Part shown: positions 27,989-36,516 of the stretch, in pieces
Position numbering within the stretch: position 1 is the first letter of the stretch
Layout: the number at the start of each line of letters is the position of its first letter
Assembly (NCBI GenBank): GCA_014490595.1
Contig: CP061031.1
Location: 372,001-436,000 of the forward strand
DNA length: 64,000 nt
Direction of reading: 5' to 3'
From: Corynebacterium wankanglinii
GTDB taxonomy: Bacteria; Actinomycetota; Actinomycetes; Mycobacteriales; Mycobacteriaceae
Position numbers and translations under genes: made by a program
Notes under the pieces: model-generated
What the model was told of the DNA's origin: nothing
Databases searched by the model: none
What the model saw: only the letters and a program-made list of their open reading frames with translations

Positions 27989-28957
27989 TTAGAAGCTCTC
28001 CAACGTCGCGTACGGCACGGCCTCGCCCGCACCGCCGACCCAGAAGTTCCAGCCGAACCAGGCGAACGCCACCGCGGTCACAATCGCCCACGCGAGCATG
28101 GTTTTGCCGTTCATGCCCAACACGGGGATGAGGTCTTTGCCGGAGGCGCCGCTGCGCACCTTCATTACAGAGGCCACCGCCAGCGGCAGCGCCACCAGCG
28201 CGGCCAGGGAGGACACAGTCGACATGGCCAGCACCACCGAGATGAAGAACGGGAAGAGGGTGAGAACGGTGAAGAGGGTGCGGGATCGTTCGTCGCCAAG
28301 CCGCACCGCGAGGGTCTGCTTGCCCGCGGCCGCGTCCGTGGGGATGTCGCGGATGTTGTTGGCCAGGTTCACAGACGCCGAGATCGCGCCGATGGCCAGC
28401 GCGCACAGGAAGCCCTCCCAGCTCACCATGCCGGACTGGGTGTACTCGGTGCCCATCACCGCCACCAGGCCGAAGAAGACGAACACGGACACTTCGCCGA
28501 AGCCGGAGTAGCCGTACGGGCTGTCGCCGCCGGTGTAAAACCACGCCGCCGCGATGCACAGCGCGCCCACGAGCACGAGCCACATCTGGCCCGCAACGGC
28601 GGAGAGGATTACGCCGAACACCGCGGCTGCGCCGAACGCGATGAACGCCGCCAGCTTCACGTGCTCCGGTTTGGCTAGCCCGGAGCCGGTCAGCCGCGTC
28701 GGCCCGGTGCGGTCAGCGTCGGTGCCTCGCACCCCGTCGGAGTAGTCGTTGGCGTAGTTGACACCCACGATCAGTGCGAGCGCTACCAGCAGCGCGAGCA
28801 CCGCCCGGCCGGGGTGCGCCTGGAGGTACAGTGCGGCGCAGCCGGTGCCGGCGATGACGGGGGCGATAGCGTTGGGCCAGGTGTGGGGGCGTGCGGCCTC
28901 CCACCAGTCGCGGATGGTGGCGGTGTGTGTCCCGGGTTCAGTCATAGTCTCCATCAT
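27989..28957 (-). CDS. menA: 1,4-dihydroxy-2-naphthoate polyprenyltransferase
   Basis: Attaches the prenyl chain to 1,4-dihydroxy-2-naphthoate to give demethylmenaquinone. A UbiA-family membrane protein of about 320 residues. The two aspartate-rich motifs are NYANDYSDGVRGTD and NNIRDIPTD. About eight membrane spans are present. Three in-frame ATGs (28957, 28954, 28945) compete; GGGGAGG just upstream favours the first two. Confidence 0.94.
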   Translation of the reverse strand: MMETMTEPGTHTATIRDWWEAARPHTWPNAIAPVIAGTGCAALYLQAHPGRAVLALLVALALIVGVNYANDYSDGVRGTDADRTGPTRLTGSGLAKPEHVKLAAFIAFGAAAVFGVILSAVAGQMWLVLVGALCIAAAWFYTGGDSPYGYSGFGEVSVFVFFGLVAVMGTEYTQSGMVSWEGFLCALAIGAISASVNLANNIRDIPTDAAAGKQTLAVRLGDERSRTLFTVLTLFPFFISVVLAMSTVSSLAALVALPLAVASVMKVRSGASGKDLIPVLGMNGKTMLAWAIVTAVAFAWFGWNFWVGGAGEAVPYATLESF

Positions 28958-28979
28958 GCCCCCTCCCCGGCGAGTGGGC

Positions 28980-28985
28980 TAGGGT
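28980..28985 (+). promoter_or_regulatory. -10 box for the glycosyltransferase-like gene
   Basis: TAGGGT with an 8-nt spacer to ATG 28994, consistent with a leaderless transcript. Confidence 0.45.
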
Positions 28986-28993
28986 TATGCGCC

Positions 28994-29832
28994 ATGTGGA
29001 TTGACTACGCGGTGCGCCAGGGGATTGTGGCTACCGGCGCATTTGTGCGTTTGCCGGTCCTGCTCAACGCCGCGCACACGTCTGAGAACACGTTCCCGGT
29101 AGACGGCGACACGGTTATTTCCCTGACCACGCACGGCACCCGTTTGAAGTCTGCGGCCGCGGCGATCGCGTCGCTGCTCGTGGGCACGGTGCGCCTGCCT
29201 GTGCACCTGTGGTTGGACCCGGTGGATTTCCACGCCCGCTGGCCGGAGGCGCTGCAAGCACTCTCGGAGCGAGGCCTGCAGGTCCACGAATCCTCCGGGG
29301 GATTAGGCCCCCACACCAAGTATTACGGCACGTTCCAGCGCCACCCGGACCGCAACGTCATCACCGTCGACGACGACGTGCTCTACCCGCGCACGTTCGC
29401 GCAGAAGCTTATCGACGCCCCTTCGGCCTCCACCATCACCGCCTACCGTGCCCACCGGGTGGTGTTGGACGATGGGGCATCGCGCCCTACAGGAAGTGGA
29501 AGCCGGTGCGTACAGCCCAGCCGTCCATCCTCAACTTCGCCACGGGTGTGGACGGCGTGCGCTACCCGCGCGAGATGGTGCAGTATGTGGCCGACCGTGG
29601 CACGGAGTTTTTGGATCTCGCCCCGCGCGCCGACGATGTGTGGCTCAACCACTGCGCCCTGCGCGCCGGGTTCCCGGTCAAACAGGTCGCCGAGCGGTCC
29701 GCCAACTTTCCGCTGGTCCCGGGCTCGCAGCGGGTGCGGTTGTCGCGTGTAAACCTCTCCGGAGGCAACGACGCGCAAATTGCCGCGACGTACTCGGCGG
29801 AAGACGTATCCAAACTGCGCGTCGCGGAGTAG
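28994..29832 (+). CDS. Glycosyltransferase-like protein, frameshifted
   Basis: About 280 residues. A GT-A-like fold is suggested by VISLTTHGTRLKSAAAAIASLL, VRLPVHLWLDP and the acidic metal-binding run ITVDDDVLYP. Similar proteins occur in capsule or cell-wall polysaccharide loci, but I cannot name the substrate. One base is missing near 29477; restoring it joins VVLDDGA to APYRKWKP. The C-terminal half has WLNHCALRAG. It is upstream of the potassium transporter genes. Confidence 0.6.
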
Positions 29833-29835
29833 CGT
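29830..29835 (+). promoter_or_regulatory. -10 box before trkH
   Basis: TAGCGT with a 7-nt spacer to the GTG at 29843. It overlaps the stop codon of the preceding gene. Confidence 0.4.
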
Positions 29836-29842
29836 TGCGCCG

Positions 29843-31215
29843 GTGAACACTACGGCCTCTTCGAGGTGGTTGGGTCCGGCGCAACTGACCGCGTTGGGCT
29901 TTCTCGCGCTGATCCTCACCGGGGCGGCGCTGCTTTCCCTCCCGTTTGCCAGCGCCGACGGCACCGCAACGCCGCCGATGGACGCGCTGTTTACCGCCAC
30001 ATCTGCCACCACGTTGACCGGGCTGGTCACGGTGGACACCGGCAGCCACTGGAGCCTTGCCGGGCAGGTTATTGTGATCGCCCTGATTCAGGTGGGCGGC
30101 CTGGGCATCATGAGCATTACGTCTCTGACGGGCATGCTGCTCACCGGCGGGTGAAACTGCGGGCCCGGTACTCCACCGCCGCCGAGGGCAGGCCGATTCT
30201 GGAAGGCGGGGTACGGCGAACGCTCGTGGCCACGTTGCTGCTCACTCTGGCCTTCGAGGCACTGGTGGCGGTGATACTGGCCGTCCGTTTCGCCACCACC
30301 TACGACATGGCACCGCTGCGCGCGGCTGGGAGGGGGTGTTCCACGCCATCTCCGCTTCAACAACGCCGGCTTCGGGCTGCGCTCCGACAGCCTGATCTCC
30401 TACAACACGGACGGCTGGATCCTCCTGCCGCTGGCGGGGGCGCTGATGATCGGCGGCCTGGGCTATCCCGTGCTCTCTGAGCTGGTGCGCCGCGGGCGGG
30501 AGCGTGTTCGCGGGCGGATGAAAGGCACGCCGGTGAGCTCCCGGCGCCTGTCCATCACCACCCGCATGACCCTGAAAGGCACCACCTTTTTGGTGGTCAG
30601 CGCCATGCTGCTCATCGCACTGTTGGAGTGGCGCGGTTTCCTCGCCGGGATGCCGCTTAGGACTAAGTGGCTCAACGCGTTCTTTTCCGGGTGACGCCGC
30701 GCACGGCCGGGTTCAACTCCATCGATTACGCCGACGCCCACCCGATCACGCTGATGGCCACAGACATCTACATGTTCATCGGCGGCGGCTCCGCGGGTAC
30801 CGCCGGTGGCATCAAGGTGACCACGGCGATGGTGCTGCTGGCGGCGATGGCGGCGGAGTTCCGCGGCCGCTCAGCCACCACCGTCGGCCACCGCACCGTG
30901 CCCAAGAGCGTGGTGCGCCAGGCCATGACGGTGGCTGCGGCGGGAATCGGGGCGGTGACCGCGGGCGTTGCCACACTGCGCATCTGCGACCCGCAGTTCA
31001 CCGCCGACCAGGTCAACTTCGAGGTCATCTCGGCGTTTGCCACCACCGGGCTGTCCACCGGCATCACCGCGGATCTGTCCACCCCGTCCCAGCTGGCGCT
31101 GTGCCTGCTCATGTACCTCGGCCGCGTCGGCCCGTTCACGCTCGTCGCGGCGCTTGCGTTGCGCAATGTCTCCCGCAGGTTCGACTACCCCACAGAAAGG
31201 CCCTTCATTGGTTAA
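29843..31215 (+). CDS. TrkH/KtrB-family potassium transporter, multiply frameshifted
   Basis: About 458 residues after restoring four apparent single-base losses near 30151, 30328, 30355 and 30690. The four selectivity-filter loops are all recognisable: SATTLTGLVT, SAFNNAGFGL, TPRTAGFNSID and ATTGLSTG. This is a K+ (or Na+/K+) channel-like importer that needs a TrkA/KtrA gating subunit, encoded directly downstream. The frequency of indels, against full conservation of the residues between them, points to sequence error. Confidence 0.82.
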
Positions 31216-31900
31216 CTTCCACGGCTCCCGTCTTCGCGGCGCACAGCGTATGAACATCCCGCCCGTCGCGGTTATCGGCCTGGGCCGCTTCGGCGGCGCG
31301 ATTGCCCAAGAGCTCACCAGATACGGCGTAGAGGTGCTCGGCATCGACGCCGACGAGCGGTTGGTGCGCGAATACGCGCCTTTGCTTACCGACGTCGCCG
31401 TGGCCGACACCACCGACCTCGAGGCCCTGCGCCAGCTCGGCCTCGAGGAGGTCCAACGCACTGTGATCGGTATCGGTTCCGCACTCGAGGCGTCGATCTT
31501 GACGGCCTCTAACCTGGTGGATCTCGGCGTGCCCGACATTTGGGCCAAGGCCGACTCTGAGTCCCATGCCCGCATCCTGCAACGCCTGGGTGTGCACCAC
31601 GTGGTGCGCCCGGAGCACGACACCGGCCGCCGGGTGGCGCACCTTCTGGGAGGCCGTTTCCAGGACTTCGCGGAACTGGCGGAAAACTACGGCGTGATCA
31701 AGATGGTCCCGCCGCGCGTTTTGCTCAGCGGGCCGTGCAACGCCGCCCCGCTGTGGGAGAAGTACCGCGTGCAGGTGGTCTCCGTGCGCAACAGCAACGG
31801 CGAGTGGCAACCGTTTGTCCCGGGCCAGGAGCTTTCCCCGTCGGACTTAATCGTGATGGCAGGAGCCCCGGACGACTTGGAGCGTTTCTCCCAGCTGTAA
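31208..31900 (+). CDS. TrkA/KtrA potassium-uptake regulatory protein
   Basis: A 230-residue RCK protein. The N-terminal nucleotide-binding Rossmann motif is VIGLGRFGGAIAQEL, followed by GIDADERLV. A RCK_C (TrkA-C) domain spans residues about 145-230. The TTG at 31208 has GAAAGG at the right distance and overlaps the transporter stop; the alternative ATG 31250 has no ribosome-binding site. Confidence 0.9.
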   Translation: MVNFHGSRLRGAQRMNIPPVAVIGLGRFGGAIAQELTRYGVEVLGIDADERLVREYAPLLTDVAVADTTDLEALRQLGLEEVQRTVIGIGSALEASILTASNLVDLGVPDIWAKADSESHARILQRLGVHHVVRPEHDTGRRVAHLLGGRFQDFAELAENYGVIKMVPPRVLLSGPCNAAPLWEKYRVQVVSVRNSNGEWQPFVPGQELSPSDLIVMAGAPDDLERFSQL

Positions 31901-31923
31901 GGGCCGCGCCGTCGTTTGCGACA

Positions 31924-31973
31924 GCATCAACTCGGTGTTCCAAGTGCTCATGTTCGGAGTGTTGGGGTGGTTC
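31924..31973 (+). pseudogene. Remnant of an ACR3 arsenite permease gene
   Basis: A 50-bp stretch nearly identical to 32871-32920 inside acr3; it would encode [16 protein letters not shown]. It lies just beyond the 3' end of arsR, in the same orientation as acr3. It is a leftover from an earlier duplication or exchange of the ars genes. Confidence 0.75.
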
Positions 31974-31991
31974 TGTGCGCGCCGGTGAGTC

Positions 31992-32339
31992 TCAGTCCAT
32001 CTGCAGCACGGCGCGCAGTTCCGCGAAGAGCTCCGGGCGCAGCCGGTGTATGACCGACCTGCCCACGCGGCTCTTTTCCAGCAGGCCGGCCTCGGTGAGC
32101 TTTTTGAGGTGGTGGGAAACCGTCGGTTGGCTTAGCCCAGAGCGTTGCGTGAGTTCGCTCACGCTCATCGGTTCGCAGCCTTCTTCGGCGAGCCTGGAGA
32201 GGAGCTGCAGCCGGCCGGGGTCCGCTAACACTTTGAACAGGGCTGCGTATCGCGTTGCGTCGTCTGCGGAGAGCAAGCCGGAGCCCAGCGAGCAGCATTC
32301 GGGGCCAGTGTTTACTGTCGTGGCAACGTCATCGTTCAT
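31992..32339 (-). CDS. arsR: Arsenite-responsive repressor ArsR
   Basis: A 115-residue ArsR/SmtB winged-helix repressor. Cys15 and Cys16 (ECCSLG) and Cys55 (EEGCEPMS) occupy the positions described for the As(III) site of Corynebacterium glutamicum ArsR, which differ from the CVC site of the E. coli-plasmid type. The HTH is LSQPTVSHHLKKL. ATG 32339 gives this spacing. It is divergent from acr3. Confidence 0.95.
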   Translation of the reverse strand: MNDDVATTVNTGPECCSLGSGLLSADDATRYAALFKVLADPGRLQLLSRLAEEGCEPMSVSELTQRSGLSQPTVSHHLKKLTEAGLLEKSRVGRSVIHRLRPELFAELRAVLQMD

Positions 32340-32355
32340 GCTTCCTACCTTCTCA

Positions 32356-32407
32356 TATTGACAGTAATAAATATGACACTTAGTGTTCGTATTGATAGCC
32401 GTCAATA
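32356..32407. promoter_or_regulatory. ars divergent promoter/operator region
   Basis: The 82-bp AT-rich gap between arsR and acr3 contains a perfect inverted repeat, TATTGA (32390-32395) and TCAATA (32402-32407). A further TATTGAC lies at 32356-32362. These are good ArsR operator candidates that would repress both directions. Confidence 0.6.
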
Positions 32408-32421
32408 GGTAAGGATTTCAG

Positions 32422-33510
32422 ATGCACGACCCAACCTCTCAGCCAGTCGAGCGCCTGTCGTTTCTAGACAGGTTCCTGCCGGTGTGGATCATGCTCGCCA
32501 TGGCAGCCGGCCTGCTCCTGGGCCGCGCGGTGCCTGGCCTTGCCAGCACCCTAGAGCGCCTGGAGGTCGGCGGGATCTCACTGCCCATCGCGCTGGGCCT
32601 GCTCATCATGATGTACCCGCCACTGGCAAAGGTGCGCTACGACAAGACCCGCGAGATCGCCACCGACACCCGCCTGATGACGGTCTCCATCATCCTCAAC
32701 TGGATCCTCGGTCCCGCCTTCATGTTCGCGTTGGCCTGGATCTTCCTCCCAGGAGAGCCGGAGCTGCGCACCGGCCTCATCATCGTCGGCCTTGCCCGGT
32801 GCATCGCCATGGTGCTGGTGTGGTCCGACCTCGCCTGCGCGGACAGGGAGGCCACCGCCGTGCTGGTGGCCATCAACTCGGTGTTCCAGGTCCTCATGTT
32901 CGGCGTGCTGGGCTGGTTCTACCTGCAGATCCTCCCGTCCTGGCTGGGCCTGGAAACCACCTCCGTGGAGTTCTCCTTCTGGGCCATCGTGTCCTCCGTG
33001 CTCGTCTTCCTAGGCATCCCGCTGCTTGCCGGGCTGCTTTCGCGCATCATCGGCGAGCGCACTAAGGGCCGCGACTGGTACGAAAACACCTACCTGCCCA
33101 AGGTCTCCCCGCTGGCGTTGGTGGGCCTGTTATACACGATCGTGCTGCTGTTTTCCCTGCAGGGCGACCAAATCCTCTCCCGCCCGTGGACCGTGGCCAC
33201 GGTGGCGCTGCCGCTGCTGTGCTACTTCGTGGGCATGTTCGCCGTCGCGCTCGCAACCGCGAAGTTGTCCGGCATGAACTACGCGCAGTCCGCATCCGTG
33301 GCGTTTACCGCCGCAGGCAACAACTTCGAGCTGGCCATCGCGGTGGCCATCGGCACGTTCGGCGCCACCTCCGCCCAAGCACTGGCGGGAACGATTGGCC
33401 CGCTGATTGAGATCCCCGTGCTCGTCGGCCTGGTGTACGTCATGCGCGCCATCGGCCCGAAGCTCTACCCTGCAGACCCCACCCTTCCCACCTCGAGGAG
33501 CCTGACATGA
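32422..33510 (+). CDS. acr3: Arsenite efflux permease Acr3
   Basis: A 362-residue Acr3-family transporter with ten membrane spans. The conserved cysteine is in [11 protein letters not shown], and the TM9 region is [17 protein letters not shown]. It expels As(III), the product of ArsC. Its stop overlaps the arsC ATG (ATGA). Confidence 0.95.
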   Translation: MHDPTSQPVERLSFLDRFLPVWIMLAMAAGLLLGRAVPGLASTLERLEVGGISLPIALGLLIMMYPPLAKVRYDKTREIATDTRLMTVSIILNWILGPAFMFALAWIFLPGEPELRTGLIIVGLARCIAMVLVWSDLACADREATAVLVAINSVFQVLMFGVLGWFYLQILPSWLGLETTSVEFSFWAIVSSVLVFLGIPLLAGLLSRIIGERTKGRDWYENTYLPKVSPLALVGLLYTIVLLFSLQGDQILSRPWTVATVALPLLCYFVGMFAVALATAKLSGMNYAQSASVAFTAAGNNFELAIAVAIGTFGATSAQALAGTIGPLIEIPVLVGLVYVMRAIGPKLYPADPTLPTSRSLT

Positions 33511-33911
33511 AACCCAGCGTCGTATTCATCTGCGTCAGCAACGGCGGCAAGTCCCAGATGGCGGCAGCGCTCGCCGAGAAGCACGCCGGCGACAAACTGG
33601 AGATCCAGTCTGCCGGCACCAACCCTGGCACGAAACTGAACCAGGAGTCGGTTCAAGCCATCGCTGAGGTGGGGGCGGATATGTCGGGTGGGGTGCCGAA
33701 GGGCGTCGATAGGCAGATGCTGCTCGCGGACCGCGTGGTGGTCCTCGGTGCAGACGCGCAGCTTGAGATGCCGGAGGGCCGCACTTTTGAGCGCTGGCTT
33801 ACCGACGAGCCGTCCACCCGCGGCATCGAGGGTATGGAGCGCATGCGGCTGGTGCGCGACGACATCGACGCCCGCGTGCAGGCGCTTATCGCCGAGATGT
33901 TGGGGCAGTAG
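33507..33911 (+). CDS. arsC: Arsenate reductase, single-cysteine LMW-phosphatase type (mycothiol-linked)
   Basis: A 134-residue protein with the low-molecular-weight phosphatase fold. The loop reads CVSNGGKS with catalytic Cys9; it is the only cysteine. This excludes the three-cysteine thioredoxin mechanism and fits the corynebacterial arsenate-mycothiol transferases. The loop has Lys where Arg is usual. The acid Asp is in LTDEPSTRG. Confidence 0.9.
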   Translation: MKPSVVFICVSNGGKSQMAAALAEKHAGDKLEIQSAGTNPGTKLNQESVQAIAEVGADMSGGVPKGVDRQMLLADRVVVLGADAQLEMPEGRTFERWLTDEPSTRGIEGMERMRLVRDDIDARVQALIAEMLGQ

Positions 33912-34157
33912 CAGCGAGGCGGAGGTGCCTCGGTCGCTGATGACAAACCCCGCAGCCCGTTTGCAACATCTGTCATTTCCCCAGGTCGCCACAATGTCCG
34001 TCGGAACGTTCGTCACAACCCAGCCCCGCGCGCTGGTTAGTGCCCCGTGACTCCGAGCGCTCCATCGATGATTAGCCGGGGCAGGTAACTCTGCCCGAAC
34101 ATCGAGGATGCTGCGAATGCATGTGAGATTACCGCGAGAGCTTCGTCCTCATAGGCT
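33912..34157. other. Non-coding stretch after arsC
   Basis: No gene seen. CAGCGA (33913-33918) pairs with TCGCTG (33935-33940), with GGC/GCC continuing the stem; this may be the ars terminator, although no T-run follows. The rest has no recognisable feature. Confidence 0.4.
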
Positions 34158-34657
34158 GATTAGGCGGTGGGTTCAACCCGCTCGTTGGGTCGCAACCCGT
34201 CGACGAGCACGTCGACGAGCCAGGCGCGCTTGCCCACGAACACTTCCTCCGCGGGCTCGGGCAGCGGACGCGAGAGCGCGATGATGGCGAAGTGGAACGA
34301 CAGGACTTTTCCTCCGGCCTGCGCATCGAGCAGGCGTATTTCGAAATGCCTGAGCCGCTCACCTGGGAGGACGAGGACAGCTACGTCACTACTCCCGGAG
34401 CGCCGAAGCTGAGCAGCCCGCGTAACTACCAGTGGAATCACTCACTCGGCGAGATTGTCACCGCGCTCATCGACGCCGGCCTGACCGTCACCGCGCTCAT
34501 CGACGCCGGCCTGACCGTCACCGCCCTCGAAGAAACCCCTTACTCCGCTTGGTGCCCGTGGCCGGAGTTGATGGTGGAAGACTCCCGCGGATTCATCCTC
34601 CGCGACAACCCCGAGCGCCTGCCGCTCCAATTCGCCATCACCGCGACGAAGCCCTAG
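34158..34657 (+). pseudogene. C-terminal fragment of a SAM-dependent methyltransferase
   Basis: From about 34310 the frame encodes a class I methyltransferase C-terminus (QAYFEMPEPLTWEDEDSY, WNHSLGEIVTALIDAGL, LPLQFAITATKP). The SAM-binding N-terminal half is absent. The upstream 150 bp in the same frame does not resemble the family, and a GTG at 34292 is the only plausible start. An exact 30-bp tandem duplication (34457-34516) repeats ten residues. The gene is a decayed remnant. Confidence 0.65.
34457..34516 (+). repeat. 30-bp tandem duplication
   Basis: Two identical 30-bp units (34457-34486 and 34487-34516) followed by the first bases of a third. In frame, it doubles the decapeptide VTALIDAGLT. 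Confidence 0.95.
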
Positions 34658-34839
34658 GGGCCTTCGGCGGGGAACGCGTGAACACGTAAGCACAAACACT
34701 AACCCAGAGTAGGACACGGGCCGACACGCGGTGAGGGTTGTCGGACGGGTGTTCGGGTGGGGCGGTGCGTCTAAATGGCGAAGGGTGGAATTGGTTGTCA
34801 ACATGGGGGTGACAGACGAGTGCCGGAGGGGATTGAACA

Positions 34840-34908
34840 ATGGAGCGTTATGCAGTAATTAAGAAGTTGCGGGCGGAAGCCTGCATAGGAAAAGGGCGGT
34901 GGCGATGA
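34840..34908 (+). pseudogene. HicA-like toxin remnant, 22 codons
   Basis: A strong GGAGGG (34825-34830) precedes ATG 34840. The peptide MERYAVIKKLRAEACIGKGR begins like actinobacterial HicA-type toxins, then ends two residues later. Its stop overlaps the antitoxin start (ATGA). This looks like a toxin gene with its core deleted but its translation signals and coupling kept. The assignment rests on position and the first 14 residues. Confidence 0.4.
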
Positions 34909-35282
34909 ACGTGTACACGGTGACCGCAGAGCGCGGTCCGAGCGGCGTCTGGGTACTGGAGTGCGATGAACTTGGGGTGGCCTCACAAACGCGGCGACTC
35001 GATCGGGCTGCCGATGAGGTGGCGGAGGCTATCGCGTTCCAGTCAGGTCGCAAGCCCGGTGAGTTTGAAATTGAGATCCTGCCCGTACTTCCAGCTGAAG
35101 TTGAGATGCTGCGCCAGCGTGCCGACGACCTCGGCGTGAAGGCGAAAGCCGCGTCGGAAGAAGCTGCGGCCGCGAGGTCTGCGTTGGCGCGCAAAATGAA
35201 AGACGAGGGCTTCACACTCCGCGAGATGGGGCAGGTGCTCGGCGTCTCTTACCAGCGGGCGTCGGAGTTGGCGGCGGGGTAG
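34905..35282 (+). CDS. HicB-like antitoxin
   Basis: A 125-residue protein with an N-terminal HicB-like half (YTVTAERGPSGVWVLECDE, then DEVAEAIAFQSG). A helical linker follows, then a C-terminal HTH (GFTLREMGQVLGVSYQRASEL). HicB proteins bind HicA toxin and their own operator. ATG 34905 is favoured by AGGAAAAGG upstream. The partner toxin appears deleted, so this is an orphan. Confidence 0.65.
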   Translation: MNVYTVTAERGPSGVWVLECDELGVASQTRRLDRAADEVAEAIAFQSGRKPGEFEIEILPVLPAEVEMLRQRADDLGVKAKAASEEAAAARSALARKMKDEGFTLREMGQVLGVSYQRASELAAG

Positions 35283-35351
35283 GGGACGGGAGATCGTCGA
35301 TAGGCAAAAGCTCCTTGGAACCGATCGTGGGTTCGCTGCATCTAAAGAGGC

Positions 35352-35438
35352 ATGAAGAACTCGGGAGTGATCGCTTGTCTGTTCACAGGGCTGGCTTTGG
35401 GGCCGCCGAACATGACCGCAACGGTGCTGGGCTTCTGA
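35352..35438 (+). other. Possible 28-residue micro-ORF in a gene-poor stretch
   Basis: Within 35283-35554 the only candidate is ATG 35352 with AAGAGG just upstream. It encodes a hydrophobic peptide (GVIACLFTGLALGPP) like the start of a signal sequence. It may be a remnant of a secreted-protein gene. Confidence 0.2.
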
Positions 35439-35554
35439 GCTGGACGATCGTCGATTTCTGAACCATGAGCAGGTGAGAATGGTCGGCAGAATAACGGACG
35501 AAGTGCTTTAAAGCATTCTCGCGGAGGATCCCGATGCAGGAAGGAGCGGCAAAG

Positions 35555-35707
35555 ATGCGGTATAGCTACAAGGAAATTAAGTCTTTAGATGGATTGCGCC
35601 TCAAGCGCCCGCCGCACCAGGGGGACATTGCGGCTGCGCACTTGGTGATCAAGCAGATCAAGGAGGGGAAGCGCCCGGGCGAAGAGATCACGCCGTTTCT
35701 CCGGTGA
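35555..35707 (+). CDS. Small basic hypothetical protein, 50 residues
   Basis: ATG 35555 has AAGGAG eight bases upstream. The peptide starts MRYSYKEIKSLDGLRLKRPP and contains an amphipathic helix with several Lys. An in-frame ATG at 35534 is less well placed. Function is unknown; no partner gene is on the same strand. Confidence 0.45.
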   Translation: MRYSYKEIKSLDGLRLKRPPHQGDIAAAHLVIKQIKEGKRPGEEITPFLR

Positions 35708-35796
35708 GTGGCTGACTACGGCTCGCCGGGTTTCCAAGTCGCGCCCGTGGTGATTGAGAACCCGAACGGCTAAGCCGTGGGCTGGTGTGCGAATGG

Positions 35797-36195
35797 CTAT
35801 CCTCGCCAGTCTTCAACCTGCAGTAACGGCACACGTGAGAACTCTCGCGTGTTGGCAGTGACGAGTACGCAATTGTTCGCCCGCGCCTGAGCTGCGATCC
35901 ACAGATCATTGGGGCCGATTGGCTGGCCCGCAGACTCAAGCGTTGTGCGGATATCGGCGTAATGGGCTGCCTCGGCCGCTCCCACGCCGACGAGCCGGTA
36001 AGCCTGCTCGAGTTGCTTCACAACTTTTGCCCGATCGTTCGACGGGGATTTGCCCGCGCCAACCTTTAATTCTCCCAGGACAATGGAGGACATGGCGATG
36101 TCATCTGCTGGGGCAATGCGCATGTGCGCTAGGACTTCGGCGTTGCTGCGACGAAGGGCATCGATCCACACATTTGTGTCGAGGATGTAGCGCAT
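35797..36195 (-). CDS. vapC: VapC-type PIN-domain ribonuclease toxin
   Basis: A 132-residue PIN domain. The acidic active-site residues lie in YILDTNVWIDALRR (Asp6), IVLGELKVG (Glu) and NDLWIAAQA (Asp). The C-terminal FSRVPLLQVEDW is typical of VapC. VapC toxins cut RNA when freed from VapB. The start codon overlaps the vapB stop by one base. Confidence 0.93.
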   Translation of the reverse strand: MRYILDTNVWIDALRRSNAEVLAHMRIAPADDIAMSSIVLGELKVGAGKSPSNDRAKVVKQLEQAYRLVGVGAAEAAHYADIRTTLESAGQPIGPNDLWIAAQARANNCVLVTANTREFSRVPLLQVEDWRG

Positions 36196-36461
36196 TATTC
36201 ATCCCAACCGGGGATCGGATCCAGGGGGAGCTCAGCCGGCACATCAAACCCGTCAGCCCATCCATCCGGTAAGTCGGCGGTGACCACATCTAAAACGTCG
36301 AGGGCAGAGAGGGGCTCCGGTGAAACGTAGATCTTTTTCCCGATTTTCTTGAGCCAAACCGTTTCGGAATCGAACCGAAAATCTTTAGGTATCCGGATGG
36401 CCTGGCTGTTGCCAGACATGAAGACCGTGGTCTTGACGGAGTTTGCTGCAGCTTCAGTCAT
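36195..36461 (-). CDS. vapB: VapB antitoxin, AbrB/MazE-like
   Basis: An 88-residue protein with a SpoVT/AbrB DNA-binding N-terminus (VFMSGNSQAIRIPKDFRF) and an acidic, Trp-containing C-terminus that would wrap VapC. AAGGAGG lies directly upstream of ATG 36461. VapB proteins repress their operon with VapC as co-repressor. Confidence 0.9.
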   Translation of the reverse strand: MTEAAANSVKTTVFMSGNSQAIRIPKDFRFDSETVWLKKIGKKIYVSPEPLSALDVLDVVTADLPDGWADGFDVPAELPLDPIPGWDE

Positions 36462-36475
36462 CGCCACCTCCTTGT

Positions 36476-36495
36476 GTATATAGAACAGTGTATAC
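36476..36495. promoter_or_regulatory. Palindrome upstream of vapB, candidate operator
   Basis: GTATA (36476-36480) and TATAC (36491-36495) form an inverted repeat with a 10-bp spacer directly upstream of the vapB ribosome-binding site. This is the expected place for VapBC autorepression. Confidence 0.5.
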
Positions 36496-36516
36496 AGCGA
36501 GGGGCGGCAAAACTAC

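Noticed and set aside
29843..31215. trkH as a genuine pseudogene
   Set aside because: All four filter loops and the membrane spans between the indels are conserved and no premature stop remains once the four bases are restored; error is more likely.
23500..33995. Similar short strings (ATCTGTCA and CCCCAGGTCG) after the XRE gene and after arsC
   Set aside because: The shared parts are too short and differently spaced to call a repeat family.
34160..34306. Minus-strand frame whose C-terminus looks like the last helix of a TetR regulator
   Set aside because: Only about 45 residues are suggestive, with no HTH and no start; recorded as part of the rearrangement finding only.
34457..34516. Possible CRISPR-like direct repeat
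   Set aside because: Only two units, no spacer between them, and they lie inside a coding fragment; no cas gene is in the window.
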